Positions 1 to 5,553 of a DNA stretch of 6,198 bases are shown here, piece by piece (the first letter of the stretch is position 1; the number at the start of each line of letters is the position of its first letter). Origin of the DNA: Clostridia bacterium (GTDB taxonomy: Bacteria; Bacillota_A; Clostridia; Oscillospirales; QAKW01); contig JAFQKO010000200.1 of assembly GCA_017396865.1 (NCBI GenBank), positions 1-6,198 on the forward strand, given 5' to 3'. Position numbers and translations under genes: made by a program. The notes beneath the pieces are model-generated. The model had not been told where the DNA came from. It ran no database searches and saw only the letters and a list, made by a program, of their open reading frames with translations.

Positions 1-228
1 GCCCTTGATAGAGATCTCGGGATGGGATTCATACTGAATGGCATCGCCCACGTCGATCAGCAGGGTATTGAAGCCCTGCTCCGGCAGAAAATCCACCACC
101 TCGCGCCATACGTTATCATCGCATAAAAGATGGTCGCTATAGGTTGCATAGCGGGTTTTTGCGCCCGGATCCGCCCACATATTGGAGCTTAAATGGATCA
201 GGTATGCCCAATACATTTCCTTTTTCAT
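1..228 (-). CDS. N-terminal part of a putative TIM-barrel glycoside-hydrolase-like protein (cut by window edge)
   Basis: Only the first 76 residues are inside the window; the frame is open to base 1. The protein begins MKKEMYWAYLIHLSSNMW and has no hydrophobic signal peptide, so it is probably cytoplasmic. Around residues 47-66 there is a run typical of the first strand and turn of a TIM barrel (FLPEQGFNTLLIDVGDAIQY), followed by SHPEISIKG. From memory this opening resembles uncharacterised clostridial and Bacteroidetes/Verrucomicrobia barrel proteins whose later part, outside this window, carries a GH20-like acidic pair; that is recollection, not something visible here. The start ATG overlaps the stop of the upstream 681-residue gene as ATGA (225-228). 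An AAGGG stretch about nine bases upstream can serve as ribosome site, so the two genes are probably translationally coupled. The gene is clearly real; its function is tentative. Confidence 0.72.
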   Translation of the reverse strand, partial: MKKEMYWAYLIHLSSNMWADPGAKTRYATYSDHLLCDDNVWREVVDFLPEQGFNTLLIDVGDAIQYESHPEISIKG

Positions 229-2270
229 AGTGTTAAACCCTTTCTGTATTTCGCCAGATCGGTATCAATCACATACCGCACTTGGCGTATTTTCCATTCC
301 AGATGCCACCGATCGGTGACGTACAGCATTGAGGGCTCAAAGCCCAGCCGCGTATCCTGCTCCACCAGCGGGATGGTACGCTCGGCATTTCGGATCTCCC
401 GCTCCAGCAACGCCTCCATCTCATCATAGATGGCGCGCAAGCCCTCTTTGGTCTCGCAGACGTTCATGCGGCAGATCAGCCGATGCCAATGCTTGGCATG
501 CAGCCCCGTTTCCACACAGCGAGCAAGAAACCGACCCAAATTCAGCAGTTCTGCCGCCCGCTCATCGGCCTGCTCCAAGGCGGCAACCCCCTCTTCCATC
601 AGCGCCAGCATCTTCTCCAGCGAACGGATCTCATCTCCCAATCGCAGGGAGAGGGGCGACATCCGCGCATCGCTTTTATTCTTATAGAACGGTATAATAA
701 TATCGTTACCGAAATTGGCCTCGGGATCGGTAGGCAGATTGGTTCTTGCCGAAAGGTTAAAGGGATAGGAGGGGCCTACACGGAAGGCGCCGTACTGATC
801 GGCATCGCTGGGGATATAATAGGTAATCGCCTCGCTGAACAGGCGCACCGCCTTTTCCACGTGAGGGTAGTTCTCTTTTCCGTATTCGCTCGACAAAATC
901 TGCGCCAACACTCCATCGTCATGGGGCGTCATAAACAGATGCTTGGAGAGCTTACTGATAAAGGAGGGATAGAACCCGTAGTGATGGGCCTCCATAATTC
1001 CGCAAAGACCGTAGAGGTCGTGGGCACGCTCCATCTGATGATACCGCTTGATCCATTGATAAGGCATCGGTTCATAGGGGGCGGCACCGAAATCCCAGGT
1101 GCGCCCGCCGGTATTGGTCATGGAATAGAGGCGGATGCCCCGCGCCTTGGCGGCCTTGGCTTCGCTCTCAAAATAACCGCTGGGACCCACGTTGGAGAGG
1201 GTATAATCGGCACAGCGGCCCACCGAATGCTCATAATAAACGTTCTCTGCCATCTCGAAGGTGGCCTGCAGCGAAATATCGGTAGGCAGGCTGTTGATCA
1301 GCGCGATTCGCGCCTCCTCGGGCTGATAGGCCCAGTTATAGGTCCAGAACACGATATCCGCATCGGGATTATATTTCCGCACGCTCTTTTTGACCAGCTC
1401 CAGCCAAACGGGATAATCATAGCAGGGATACCAGCCTGCGCTGGGCTTATCGCTGGGGATGCCGTCCTTGGCGGTTTCAAAATAGCGCCCCTTGGCCACG
1501 TGGGGATCCTTGCTCGGGAACTCCACCGATTCGCCAACGAGGGTAACCCCCTTCAGCTTGGGGCAGGCCTTAAACAGCGCGCCGTAGGTATTCTCGTAGA
1601 ATTCCTCGGCATCGGCATCGTAGGGGCTCTTATTGCTTTCAAGATAACTGTAGGCATAAACGTCGATGCCGTATTTGGCGGCGCGGTCGATCAGGTCGTT
1701 GAAATCCAGATGGCCGCAGGGGGTCTTGTTCACCCCTTTGGTGAACACCAAAATGGCATCCCGCCCCTCATGGGCGATGGCCGAAAGGTAGGCATCGGGA
1801 TATTCATCCAGCCCATAGCCCGAATGAACCATCTGCGGCGAATAGAGCGGCTTTTTATAAACCGTGCCGTAATCCAAAGCAGGTGCACCCTTAAAGGTCA
1901 TCAGATCCTCGATATAATAGAGGGCGCGGGCGACGCCGCGGCTGTCGTGGGCGGTAACGTGAATGCCGCTTTGATCGATCTCGATGCAAAAGCCGCAATA
2001 GGTTTCATATTCACCCAAATCCCCCTTGGAAAGGTCGACCGTCAGCGCCGCATCTGCATGCGCACAGGCTCCGACGGAAAGTTCCATCGAGGTTTTAAGA
2101 TAATCGGCAAAATCCGCCACCGCCGTTTGGATCATTTCGTCCTGCGGGCAGAGTACCCCCAGGGAAGCCCCCTCGACCAAGGCAAATTCCTCTGCCCCCG
2201 GCTGATAGGCGCGGTTGCGGATCCCGCTCTTATGCACGTTTAATAATTCTTTTTGAAAATCGTAATTCAT
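225..2270 (-). CDS. Putative cytoplasmic glycoside hydrolase, 681 aa, GH20/GH67-like architecture
   Basis: This is a 681-residue protein without a signal peptide. Residues about 30-125 look like the small alpha/beta domain found in front of GH20 and GH67 catalytic barrels: a strand ending LGVLCP, an amphipathic helix (DFADYLKTSMEL), then GIHVTAHDSRGVARALYYIEDL, where the 'GI.V.A.D..G...AL' pattern is typical. Residues about 140-450 look like a TIM barrel: PLYSPQMVHSGYGLDEYPD (141-159), DLIDRAAKYGIDVYAYSY (192-209), GVTLVGESVEF (241-251), DADIVFWTYNW (303-313), TNTGGRTWDFG (385-395) and GIMEAHHYG (424-432). E247 and E427 are plausible acidic catalytic residues, but the canonical GH20 Asp-Glu pair is not recognisable. 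Residues about 540-681 are mostly helical and end with a well-formed RLGFEPSMLY...HLEWKIRQV segment. The start at 2270 overlaps the upstream EEP stop by ATGA, with an AGTGGAAGA stretch just in front. Family membership is inferred; a glycosidase of an uncharacterised family or a related sugar enzyme is equally possible. Confidence 0.7.
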   Translation of the reverse strand: MNYDFQKELLNVHKSGIRNRAYQPGAEEFALVEGASLGVLCPQDEMIQTAVADFADYLKTSMELSVGACAHADAALTVDLSKGDLGEYETYCGFCIEIDQSGIHVTAHDSRGVARALYYIEDLMTFKGAPALDYGTVYKKPLYSPQMVHSGYGLDEYPDAYLSAIAHEGRDAILVFTKGVNKTPCGHLDFNDLIDRAAKYGIDVYAYSYLESNKSPYDADAEEFYENTYGALFKACPKLKGVTLVGESVEFPSKDPHVAKGRYFETAKDGIPSDKPSAGWYPCYDYPVWLELVKKSVRKYNPDADIVFWTYNWAYQPEEARIALINSLPTDISLQATFEMAENVYYEHSVGRCADYTLSNVGPSGYFESEAKAAKARGIRLYSMTNTGGRTWDFGAAPYEPMPYQWIKRYHQMERAHDLYGLCGIMEAHHYGFYPSFISKLSKHLFMTPHDDGVLAQILSSEYGKENYPHVEKAVRLFSEAITYYIPSDADQYGAFRVGPSYPFNLSARTNLPTDPEANFGNDIIIPFYKNKSDARMSPLSLRLGDEIRSLEKMLALMEEGVAALEQADERAAELLNLGRFLARCVETGLHAKHWHRLICRMNVCETKEGLRAIYDEMEALLEREIRNAERTIPLVEQDTRLGFEPSMLYVTDRWHLEWKIRQVRYVIDTDLAKYRKGLTL

Positions 2271-3028
2271 TCTTCCACTTCAAATTCAAAATAAACCGGA
2301 AAATGATCGGAGGGATATTTTCCGTCGAAGGTACGGGTGACCACCTCATACTTGGTGGGGGCAACACCCTTGCCGCGATAGAAGCAATAGTCGATGGGAT
2401 TGCCTGCGTTAACGTCCACATCCTTATAGCCATGGCAGGTAACGGTCGCCTTAAGCCCCAGCGCCTCTCTGGCATCGTAGAAATAACTGCGCATGGAATG
2501 CCAGCCGAAGGAGTTGGGTGTGAAATTATAATCGGCGGTGCAGAAAACAGGCGCATCGGCGCCGAATTTTTCCGCCTTACGGATGATGAGCTGGGCGCTC
2601 TCCCGCGGGCCGCTGCCCACCCAGTCGAAGTGGGTGTTGTAGAAATAAAACACCTTCCCGCTCTCCTTATGGCGCAGGGCGGCAAAGGAGCAGATGCGAT
2701 AATAATCGGCATTCCAGCCCTTACTGCAAACCTCGGGAGTCTCGGAAAGCCAGAAATGCTCCTCCTCCAGCAGTTCAAAGGCATCCCGCTTCCAGTAGAG
2801 GGGGGTTGCCTCGCGGCTGGTATCATGGCGATACATCCAGATATGGTCGTATTTCTCGTTCAGCGGCTCCAGCTTGGGCTCCCAGCGATAGGAGGCCTCC
2901 TGCAGACCGAAAACGTCGGGATCATAGTCCTCGATGATCTTAAAAACGCGGGGTGCACGCTCCTCGACGGAGTGGCCGTTGGGATCGTTGCAGGTACGGA
3001 TATTAAAAGACATGACTTTCAGTTTCAT
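2267..3028 (-). CDS. EEP (DNase I-like) superfamily hydrolase, paralogue 5 of the array
   Basis: This 253-residue single-domain protein has a complete set of endonuclease/exonuclease/phosphatase motifs: FNIR with N9, GLQE with E44, R111 in YYRIC, NTHFD with H133 and D135, TADYNF with D166 and N168, PIDYCF with D213, and SDHFP with D241-H242. In this superfamily Asn/Glu bind the Mg ion, and the Asp/His pair with the remaining polar residues cleaves a phosphodiester or phosphomonoester. The HFWLSETP...SKGW block (91-105) is typical of the uncharacterised bacterial 'EEP family 1' group as I remember it. There is no signal peptide, so it is likely cytoplasmic. It is about 65 percent identical (hand count) to the gene upstream and separated from it by three bases. 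A GAGG site in the end of that gene precedes the ATG. Its stop overlaps the glycosidase-like gene start, which ties it functionally to sugar metabolism. The substrate is unknown. Confidence 0.92.
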   Translation of the reverse strand: MKLKVMSFNIRTCNDPNGHSVEERAPRVFKIIEDYDPDVFGLQEASYRWEPKLEPLNEKYDHIWMYRHDTSREATPLYWKRDAFELLEEEHFWLSETPEVCSKGWNADYYRICSFAALRHKESGKVFYFYNTHFDWVGSGPRESAQLIIRKAEKFGADAPVFCTADYNFTPNSFGWHSMRSYFYDAREALGLKATVTCHGYKDVDVNAGNPIDYCFYRGKGVAPTKYEVVTRTFDGKYPSDHFPVYFEFEVEE

Positions 3029-3157
3029 TGATTACACCTCAAATTCAAAGTAAATCGGAAAATGGTCGGAGGGATATTTTCCATCGAAGGTACGGGTGAT
3101 CACCTCATACTTGGTGGGGGTAACACCCTTGCCTTGATAGAAGCAATAATCGATGGG
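2281..3157 (-). repeat. Near-identical 3' gene ends of EEP paralogues 5 and 4
   Basis: The 118-base stretches 2281-2398 and 3040-3157, covering the C-terminal codons with the SDHFP and YCFY motifs, differ at only nine positions by my count. The earlier parts of the same genes differ much more. The match includes third codon positions. Confidence 0.75.
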
Positions 3158-3784
3158 CGTTCCGGTAGCGGGATCCTCGCCGCGATAGCCGTGGCAGGTG
3201 CGCATCGGCGCAGCGCCGAGGGTCTCCCCCGCATCGTAAAAATAGCTGCGCATGGAATGCCAGCCTGCGCTGTCGGGATGGAAGTTATAGTCGGCGGTAA
3301 CAAACACGGGGGCATCGCCCAGCACCTCTGCGCGGCGGATCACCAGCTGACCGCTCTCGCGGGGGCTGGATCCGATCCAATCAAAATGGGTATTGAACAC
3401 ATGGATCGCCTTGCCGCTCTCCTTATGCTTCAGCGCACCGTAGCAGCAGATCCGCCAAAGGTGAGCACCAAAGCCCTTAGAAGGCTCAGCGGGCGTTTCG
3501 GAAAGCCAGAAATGCTTCAGCTCCTCGGCCTCGAAAAGCTCCTTCTTCCAGAAAAGGGGTGTGCCCTCCTTGCTTTTCTCATGGCGATACATCAGGTAAT
3601 GATCATAGCGCTCCCCCAACACCTCCAGCAGGTCCATCCACTTGGGAACGGCCTCCTGAAAGCCGATGATATCGGGGTCATACTCCCTGATAATCTCCAG
3701 CGCGCGGGGCGCACGCTCGGCAATGGAATGGCCGTCCTTATCATCGGTATACCGCAGGTTAAAGGTCATAATTTTCAGTTTCAT
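3032..3784 (-). CDS. EEP (DNase I-like) superfamily hydrolase, paralogue 4; first gene of the second operon
   Basis: This is a 250-residue EEP protein. Motifs are TFNLR with N9, GFQE with E44, WRIC with R111, NTHFDW with N131/H133/D135, TADYNFHPDS with D165 and N167, PIDYCF with D212, and SDHFP with D240-H241. All expected metal-binding and catalytic residues are present, so it should be an active Mg-dependent phosphoesterase. An in-frame ATG seven codons upstream (3803-3805) exists, but the start at 3784 is preferred: GGAGG (3793-3797) lies eight bases before it, the protein then aligns exactly with its paralogues (MKLKIMTFN versus MKLKVMSFN), and the upstream ATG would fall between the -10 box and the expected transcription start. 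The gene opens an operon with the next EEP gene and two sugar-enzyme-like genes. There is no signal peptide. Specific substrate unknown. Confidence 0.92.
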   Translation of the reverse strand: MKLKIMTFNLRYTDDKDGHSIAERAPRALEIIREYDPDIIGFQEAVPKWMDLLEVLGERYDHYLMYRHEKSKEGTPLFWKKELFEAEELKHFWLSETPAEPSKGFGAHLWRICCYGALKHKESGKAIHVFNTHFDWIGSSPRESGQLVIRRAEVLGDAPVFVTADYNFHPDSAGWHSMRSYFYDAGETLGAAPMRTCHGYRGEDPATGTPIDYCFYQGKGVTPTKYEVITRTFDGKYPSDHFPIYFEFEV

Positions 3785-3792
3785 ACAAGAAG

Positions 3793-3797
3793 CCTCC
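3793..3797 (-). promoter_or_regulatory. Shine-Dalgarno GGAGG that fixes the start of EEP paralogue 4
   Basis: A perfect GGAGG on the minus strand lies eight bases before the ATG at 3782-3784. It falls inside the seven extra codons of the longer reading, which makes the longer start implausible. Confidence 0.85.
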
Positions 3798-3807
3798 GTT
3801 TTCATTC

Positions 3808-3816
3808 ATTATACCA
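3808..3816 (-). promoter_or_regulatory. Extended -10 promoter (TGGTATAAT) of the second operon
   Basis: On the minus strand the sequence is TGG followed by a perfect TATAAT hexamer (3813-3808), i.e. the TGn extended -10 element of sigma-A promoters. Transcription would start near 3801, giving a leader of under 20 bases that holds the GGAGG site. The -35 region about 17 bases upstream (around 3831-3836, AAGCAA) is a poor match to TTGACA. That fits an extended -10 promoter or one needing an activator. It is placed correctly between an upstream terminator and the first gene of the next unit. Confidence 0.75.
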
Positions 3817-3836
3817 AAGCAAATTGCGGTTTGCTT
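3817..3836. promoter_or_regulatory. Candidate operator: inverted repeat AAGCAAA-N6-TTTGCTT
   Basis: Seven-base perfect arms (3817-3823 and 3830-3836) surround six bases (TTGCGG). The element occupies the spacer and -35 position of the promoter, starting one base upstream of the extended -10 motif. A dimeric repressor bound here would block RNA polymerase. The GCAAA...TTTGC arms recall sites used by some LacI-type sugar regulators, although those usually have a tighter CG-centred spacing. No regulator gene is in the window. The symmetry is seen; the operator role is inferred. Confidence 0.45.
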
Positions 3837-3840
3837 GTGG

Positions 3841-3879
3841 CTTTTTCAGTTAAAATGGTAAATTCGTCACTTTTTCAGT
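3841..3879 (-). repeat. Pair of 10-base direct repeats (ACTGAAAAAG) upstream of the promoter
   Basis: ACTGAAAAAG occurs on the minus strand at 3841-3850 and again at 3870-3879, exactly 29 bases apart (about 2.75 helical turns), just upstream of the weak -35 region. They could be activator half-sites, or A-rich upstream elements, or chance in an AT-rich stretch. Confidence 0.3.
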
Positions 3880-3962
3880 CTTTAAACTTGAAATCACACC
3901 CGTTCTGCCGTGAATGGATGGGAATTTTCCGTCATGGCAGGGATTGGAATCGACACGGCAGT

Positions 3963-4010
3963 AAAGCAAAACCGCCCCTCTGCCCCGTTTTGGAGGGGAT
4001 GAGGGGCGGT
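3963..4010 (-). terminator. Rho-independent terminator of the upstream EEP operon
   Basis: On the minus strand a perfect 10-base stem ACCGCCCCTC (4010-4001) pairs with GAGGGGCGGT (3980-3971). Inside the 20-base loop a further CCCC/GGGG pairing can stack after a small internal loop. The stem is followed by TTTGCTTT (3970-3963). It begins eight bases after the stop codon of the EEP gene ending at 4019. On the plus strand no T-run follows the stem directly, so it should work in the minus direction only. Confidence 0.88.
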
Positions 4011-4018
4011 AGCTCGGT

Positions 4019-4783
4019 TTAGCCTTCCAGCTCAAAATCGTAGATCATACCGTAATGATCGGAGGGGAATTTACCGTCGTAGAGGCGGGTAATGACCTCA
4101 TACTTGGTGGGCTTAACACCCTTGCCGCGATAGAAGCAGAAATCGATCAGCCAACCGAGGCGGTCGCCCTGCGGCTCATAGCAGTTGAGGGTGGCCTGAT
4201 TGTTATCCGGCGCGATATCGGCGCGGACGTCGCGGAAAAAGCTCCGCATGGAATGATAGCCGCAGCTATCGGGGGTGAAGTTGAAGTCGGCGGTGCAGAA
4301 ATTGGCCTCATCCTTGCCGATGGCATTGGCGCGGCGGATGATCACCTGCGCCGCCTCGCGGGAGCACCACTCGCCGCCGTCGAAGTGGGTATTGAAATAA
4401 TGGACGACCTTGCCGGTCTCCTTATTCTTCAGCGCCACGTAGCAGCAAACACGGGGCAAGCCCATGCCGTCGGGCCAGCCCTTGCTGGGAATGGACGGCG
4501 TTTCGGAGAGCCAGAAGCTCTTGCTCTCCAAAAGCTCGAAGCGATCCTTGCGCCAGAAGATGGGGGTGCCCTCTAAATTCTTGGGAGAGCGGTACTGCAG
4601 CAGGTGATCGAAGTTTTCATCCAGCACCTTCAGTTGCTCCATCCATTTGGGAACGACCTCCTGAAAGCCCATGATATCGGGATCGTAGTCCTTGATGATA
4701 TCTAAAACGCGGGGTGCGCGCTCGGCGATGGAGTGGCCGTCCTTATCATCGGTATACCGCAGATTATAGCTTAAAATTCTCAT
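4019..4783 (-). CDS. EEP (DNase I-like) superfamily hydrolase, paralogue 3; last gene of the first operon
   Basis: This 254-residue protein has intact EEP motifs: SYNLR with N7, GFQE with E42, PRVC with R111, NTHFD with N131/H133/D135, TADFNF with D166/N168, LIDFCF with D214, and SDHYG with D242-H243. About 77 percent of residues match the gene immediately upstream (hand count), and the last 75 residues match far better than the middle. Like that copy, but unlike the pair beyond the terminator, it has a GEW loop after the catalytic His (137-139) and an insert-like APDNNQATLNCYE segment (191-203), so paralogues 2 and 3 form a subgroup. The start lies three bases after the upstream stop, with GAGGA in the end of that gene as ribosome site. 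There is no signal peptide. A terminator follows directly. Probably an active Mg-dependent phosphoesterase on an unknown substrate. Confidence 0.92.
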   Translation of the reverse strand: MRILSYNLRYTDDKDGHSIAERAPRVLDIIKDYDPDIMGFQEVVPKWMEQLKVLDENFDHLLQYRSPKNLEGTPIFWRKDRFELLESKSFWLSETPSIPSKGWPDGMGLPRVCCYVALKNKETGKVVHYFNTHFDGGEWCSREAAQVIIRRANAIGKDEANFCTADFNFTPDSCGYHSMRSFFRDVRADIAPDNNQATLNCYEPQGDRLGWLIDFCFYRGKGVKPTKYEVITRLYDGKFPSDHYGMIYDFELEG

Positions 4784-4921
4784 AATTTAGTCCTCAAATT
4801 CAAAATCATACACCATTCCGTAGTGGTCGGAGGGGAATTTGCCGTCGTAAAGGCGGGTAATCACCTCATACTTGGTGGGCTTAACACCCTTGCCGCGATA
4901 GAAGCAATGGTCGATCAGCCA
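4051..4921 (-). repeat. Near-identical 3' gene ends of EEP paralogues 3 and 2
   Basis: The 103-base stretches 4051-4153 and 4819-4921 differ at only nine positions by my count, whereas the middles of the two genes diverge strongly. A 17-base core (ACCTCATACTTGGTGGG on the plus strand) is identical in all four of paralogues 2 to 5, at 4863-4879, 4095-4111, 3102-3118 and 2343-2359. Confidence 0.75.
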
Positions 4922-5551
4922 AACAAGCTTGTCGCCCTGCACCTCATAGCAGTTGAGGGTGGCCTGATGGTTATCGGGCGCGATATCGGTGCGGACGTCG
5001 CGGAAATAGCTCATCATGGAATGCCAGCCGCAGCTATCGGGGCAGAAATTGAAGTCGGCGGTGCAGAAAACAGCCGCATCCTTCCCCAGCTTTTGGGCGC
5101 GGCGGATGATGAGCTGGCCGCTCTCGCGCAGGTTCCATTCGCCGTTTTCGGTATGGGTGTTGTAATAGTGGATCAGCTTGCCGGTTTTGAGATCTCTCAA
5201 CACCGCCAGCAGGCAGACCCGCGGCAGGCCGTAGCAATCGGGCCAGCCCTTGCTGGGCGCCTCGGGGGTGGGAGAAAGCCAAAAGGCCTCCTCCCGCACC
5301 AGCTCGAAGCGATCCTTGCGCCAGAAAATGGGCGTACCCTCCAGGTTTTTGGGATGGCGATAGGTCAGCAGGTGGTCGAACTGATCGTCTAAAACCGCAA
5401 GCTCCTTCATCCACTTGGGAACAACCTCCTGAAAGCCCATGATATCGGGATCGTAATCCTTGATAATGTCCAATACGCGGGGGGCGCGCTCGGCGATAGA
5501 ATGGCCGTTGGGATCGTCGGCGCACCGCAGATTATATGCTAAAATTCTCAT
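4787..5551 (-). CDS. EEP (DNase I-like) superfamily hydrolase, paralogue 2
   Basis: This is a 254-residue EEP protein. Motifs are AYNLR with N7, GFQE with E42, PRVC with R111, NTH with H133, TADFNF with D166/N168, LIDHCF with D214, and SDHYG with D242-H243. The two residues after the catalytic His are Thr-Glu (NTHTE) rather than Phe-Asp as in paralogues 3, 4 and 5; the neighbouring loop is NGEWN. Glu is also found at the second position in paralogue 1 (NSHYE), so activity is probably retained while the pocket shape differs. The gene starts two bases after the stop of paralogue 1; GGAG (5557-5560) within the end of that gene is five bases from the ATG. There is no signal peptide and it is probably cytoplasmic. 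The tight spacing makes it part of one transcript with paralogues 1 and 3. Confidence 0.92.
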   Translation of the reverse strand: MRILAYNLRCADDPNGHSIAERAPRVLDIIKDYDPDIMGFQEVVPKWMKELAVLDDQFDHLLTYRHPKNLEGTPIFWRKDRFELVREEAFWLSPTPEAPSKGWPDCYGLPRVCLLAVLRDLKTGKLIHYYNTHTENGEWNLRESGQLIIRRAQKLGKDAAVFCTADFNFCPDSCGWHSMMSYFRDVRTDIAPDNHQATLNCYEVQGDKLVWLIDHCFYRGKGVKPTKYEVITRLYDGKFPSDHYGMVYDFEFED

Positions 5552-5553
5552 AA

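Larger units (their letters stand above)
3785..4018. other. Intergenic region separating the two halves of the EEP array
   Basis: This 234-base gap is the only sizeable non-coding stretch in the window. Read on the minus strand it holds, in order, the terminator of the upstream EEP unit, an 8-base inverted repeat with a 41-base loop (CTGCCGTG at 3905-3912, CACGGCAG at 3954-3961), an AT-rich part with two direct repeats, the candidate operator, the extended -10 promoter and the ribosome site of the next gene. I see no coding sequence and no recognisable riboswitch, tRNA or other RNA gene in it. Confidence 0.8.

Noticed and set aside
483..2243. 586-residue plus-strand open frame antisense to the glycosidase-like gene
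   Set aside because: It mirrors the coding gene on the other strand; the translation is a monotonous Gly/Ile/Ala-rich product without domains or a good ribosome site. The minus-strand protein has coherent domain structure and operon linkage.
2303..3031. 242-residue plus-strand frame, and similar frames at 3062-3853, 4055-4576 and 4823-5392
   Set aside because: All are antisense shadows of the EEP genes in the same relative frame, and they resemble each other only because the real genes are paralogues.
3850..4035. 61-residue minus-strand frame, and 118-residue plus-strand frame at 3666-4022
   Set aside because: The small minus frame begins in the end of an EEP gene and runs through the terminator hairpin; the plus frame runs antisense into an EEP gene. 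Neither shows a domain or supporting ribosome site.
2281..4921. CRISPR-like repeats
   Set aside because: The repeated short sequences are spaced at gene length and lie in corresponding codons of paralogous genes; there are no regular short spacers.
5034..5525. 163-residue minus-strand frame inside EEP paralogue 2, and others at 1298-1537, 2230-2826 and 3100-3315
   Set aside because: They are out of frame within clear genes and rich in Arg/Pro/Ser, as expected for shifted reading of this base composition.
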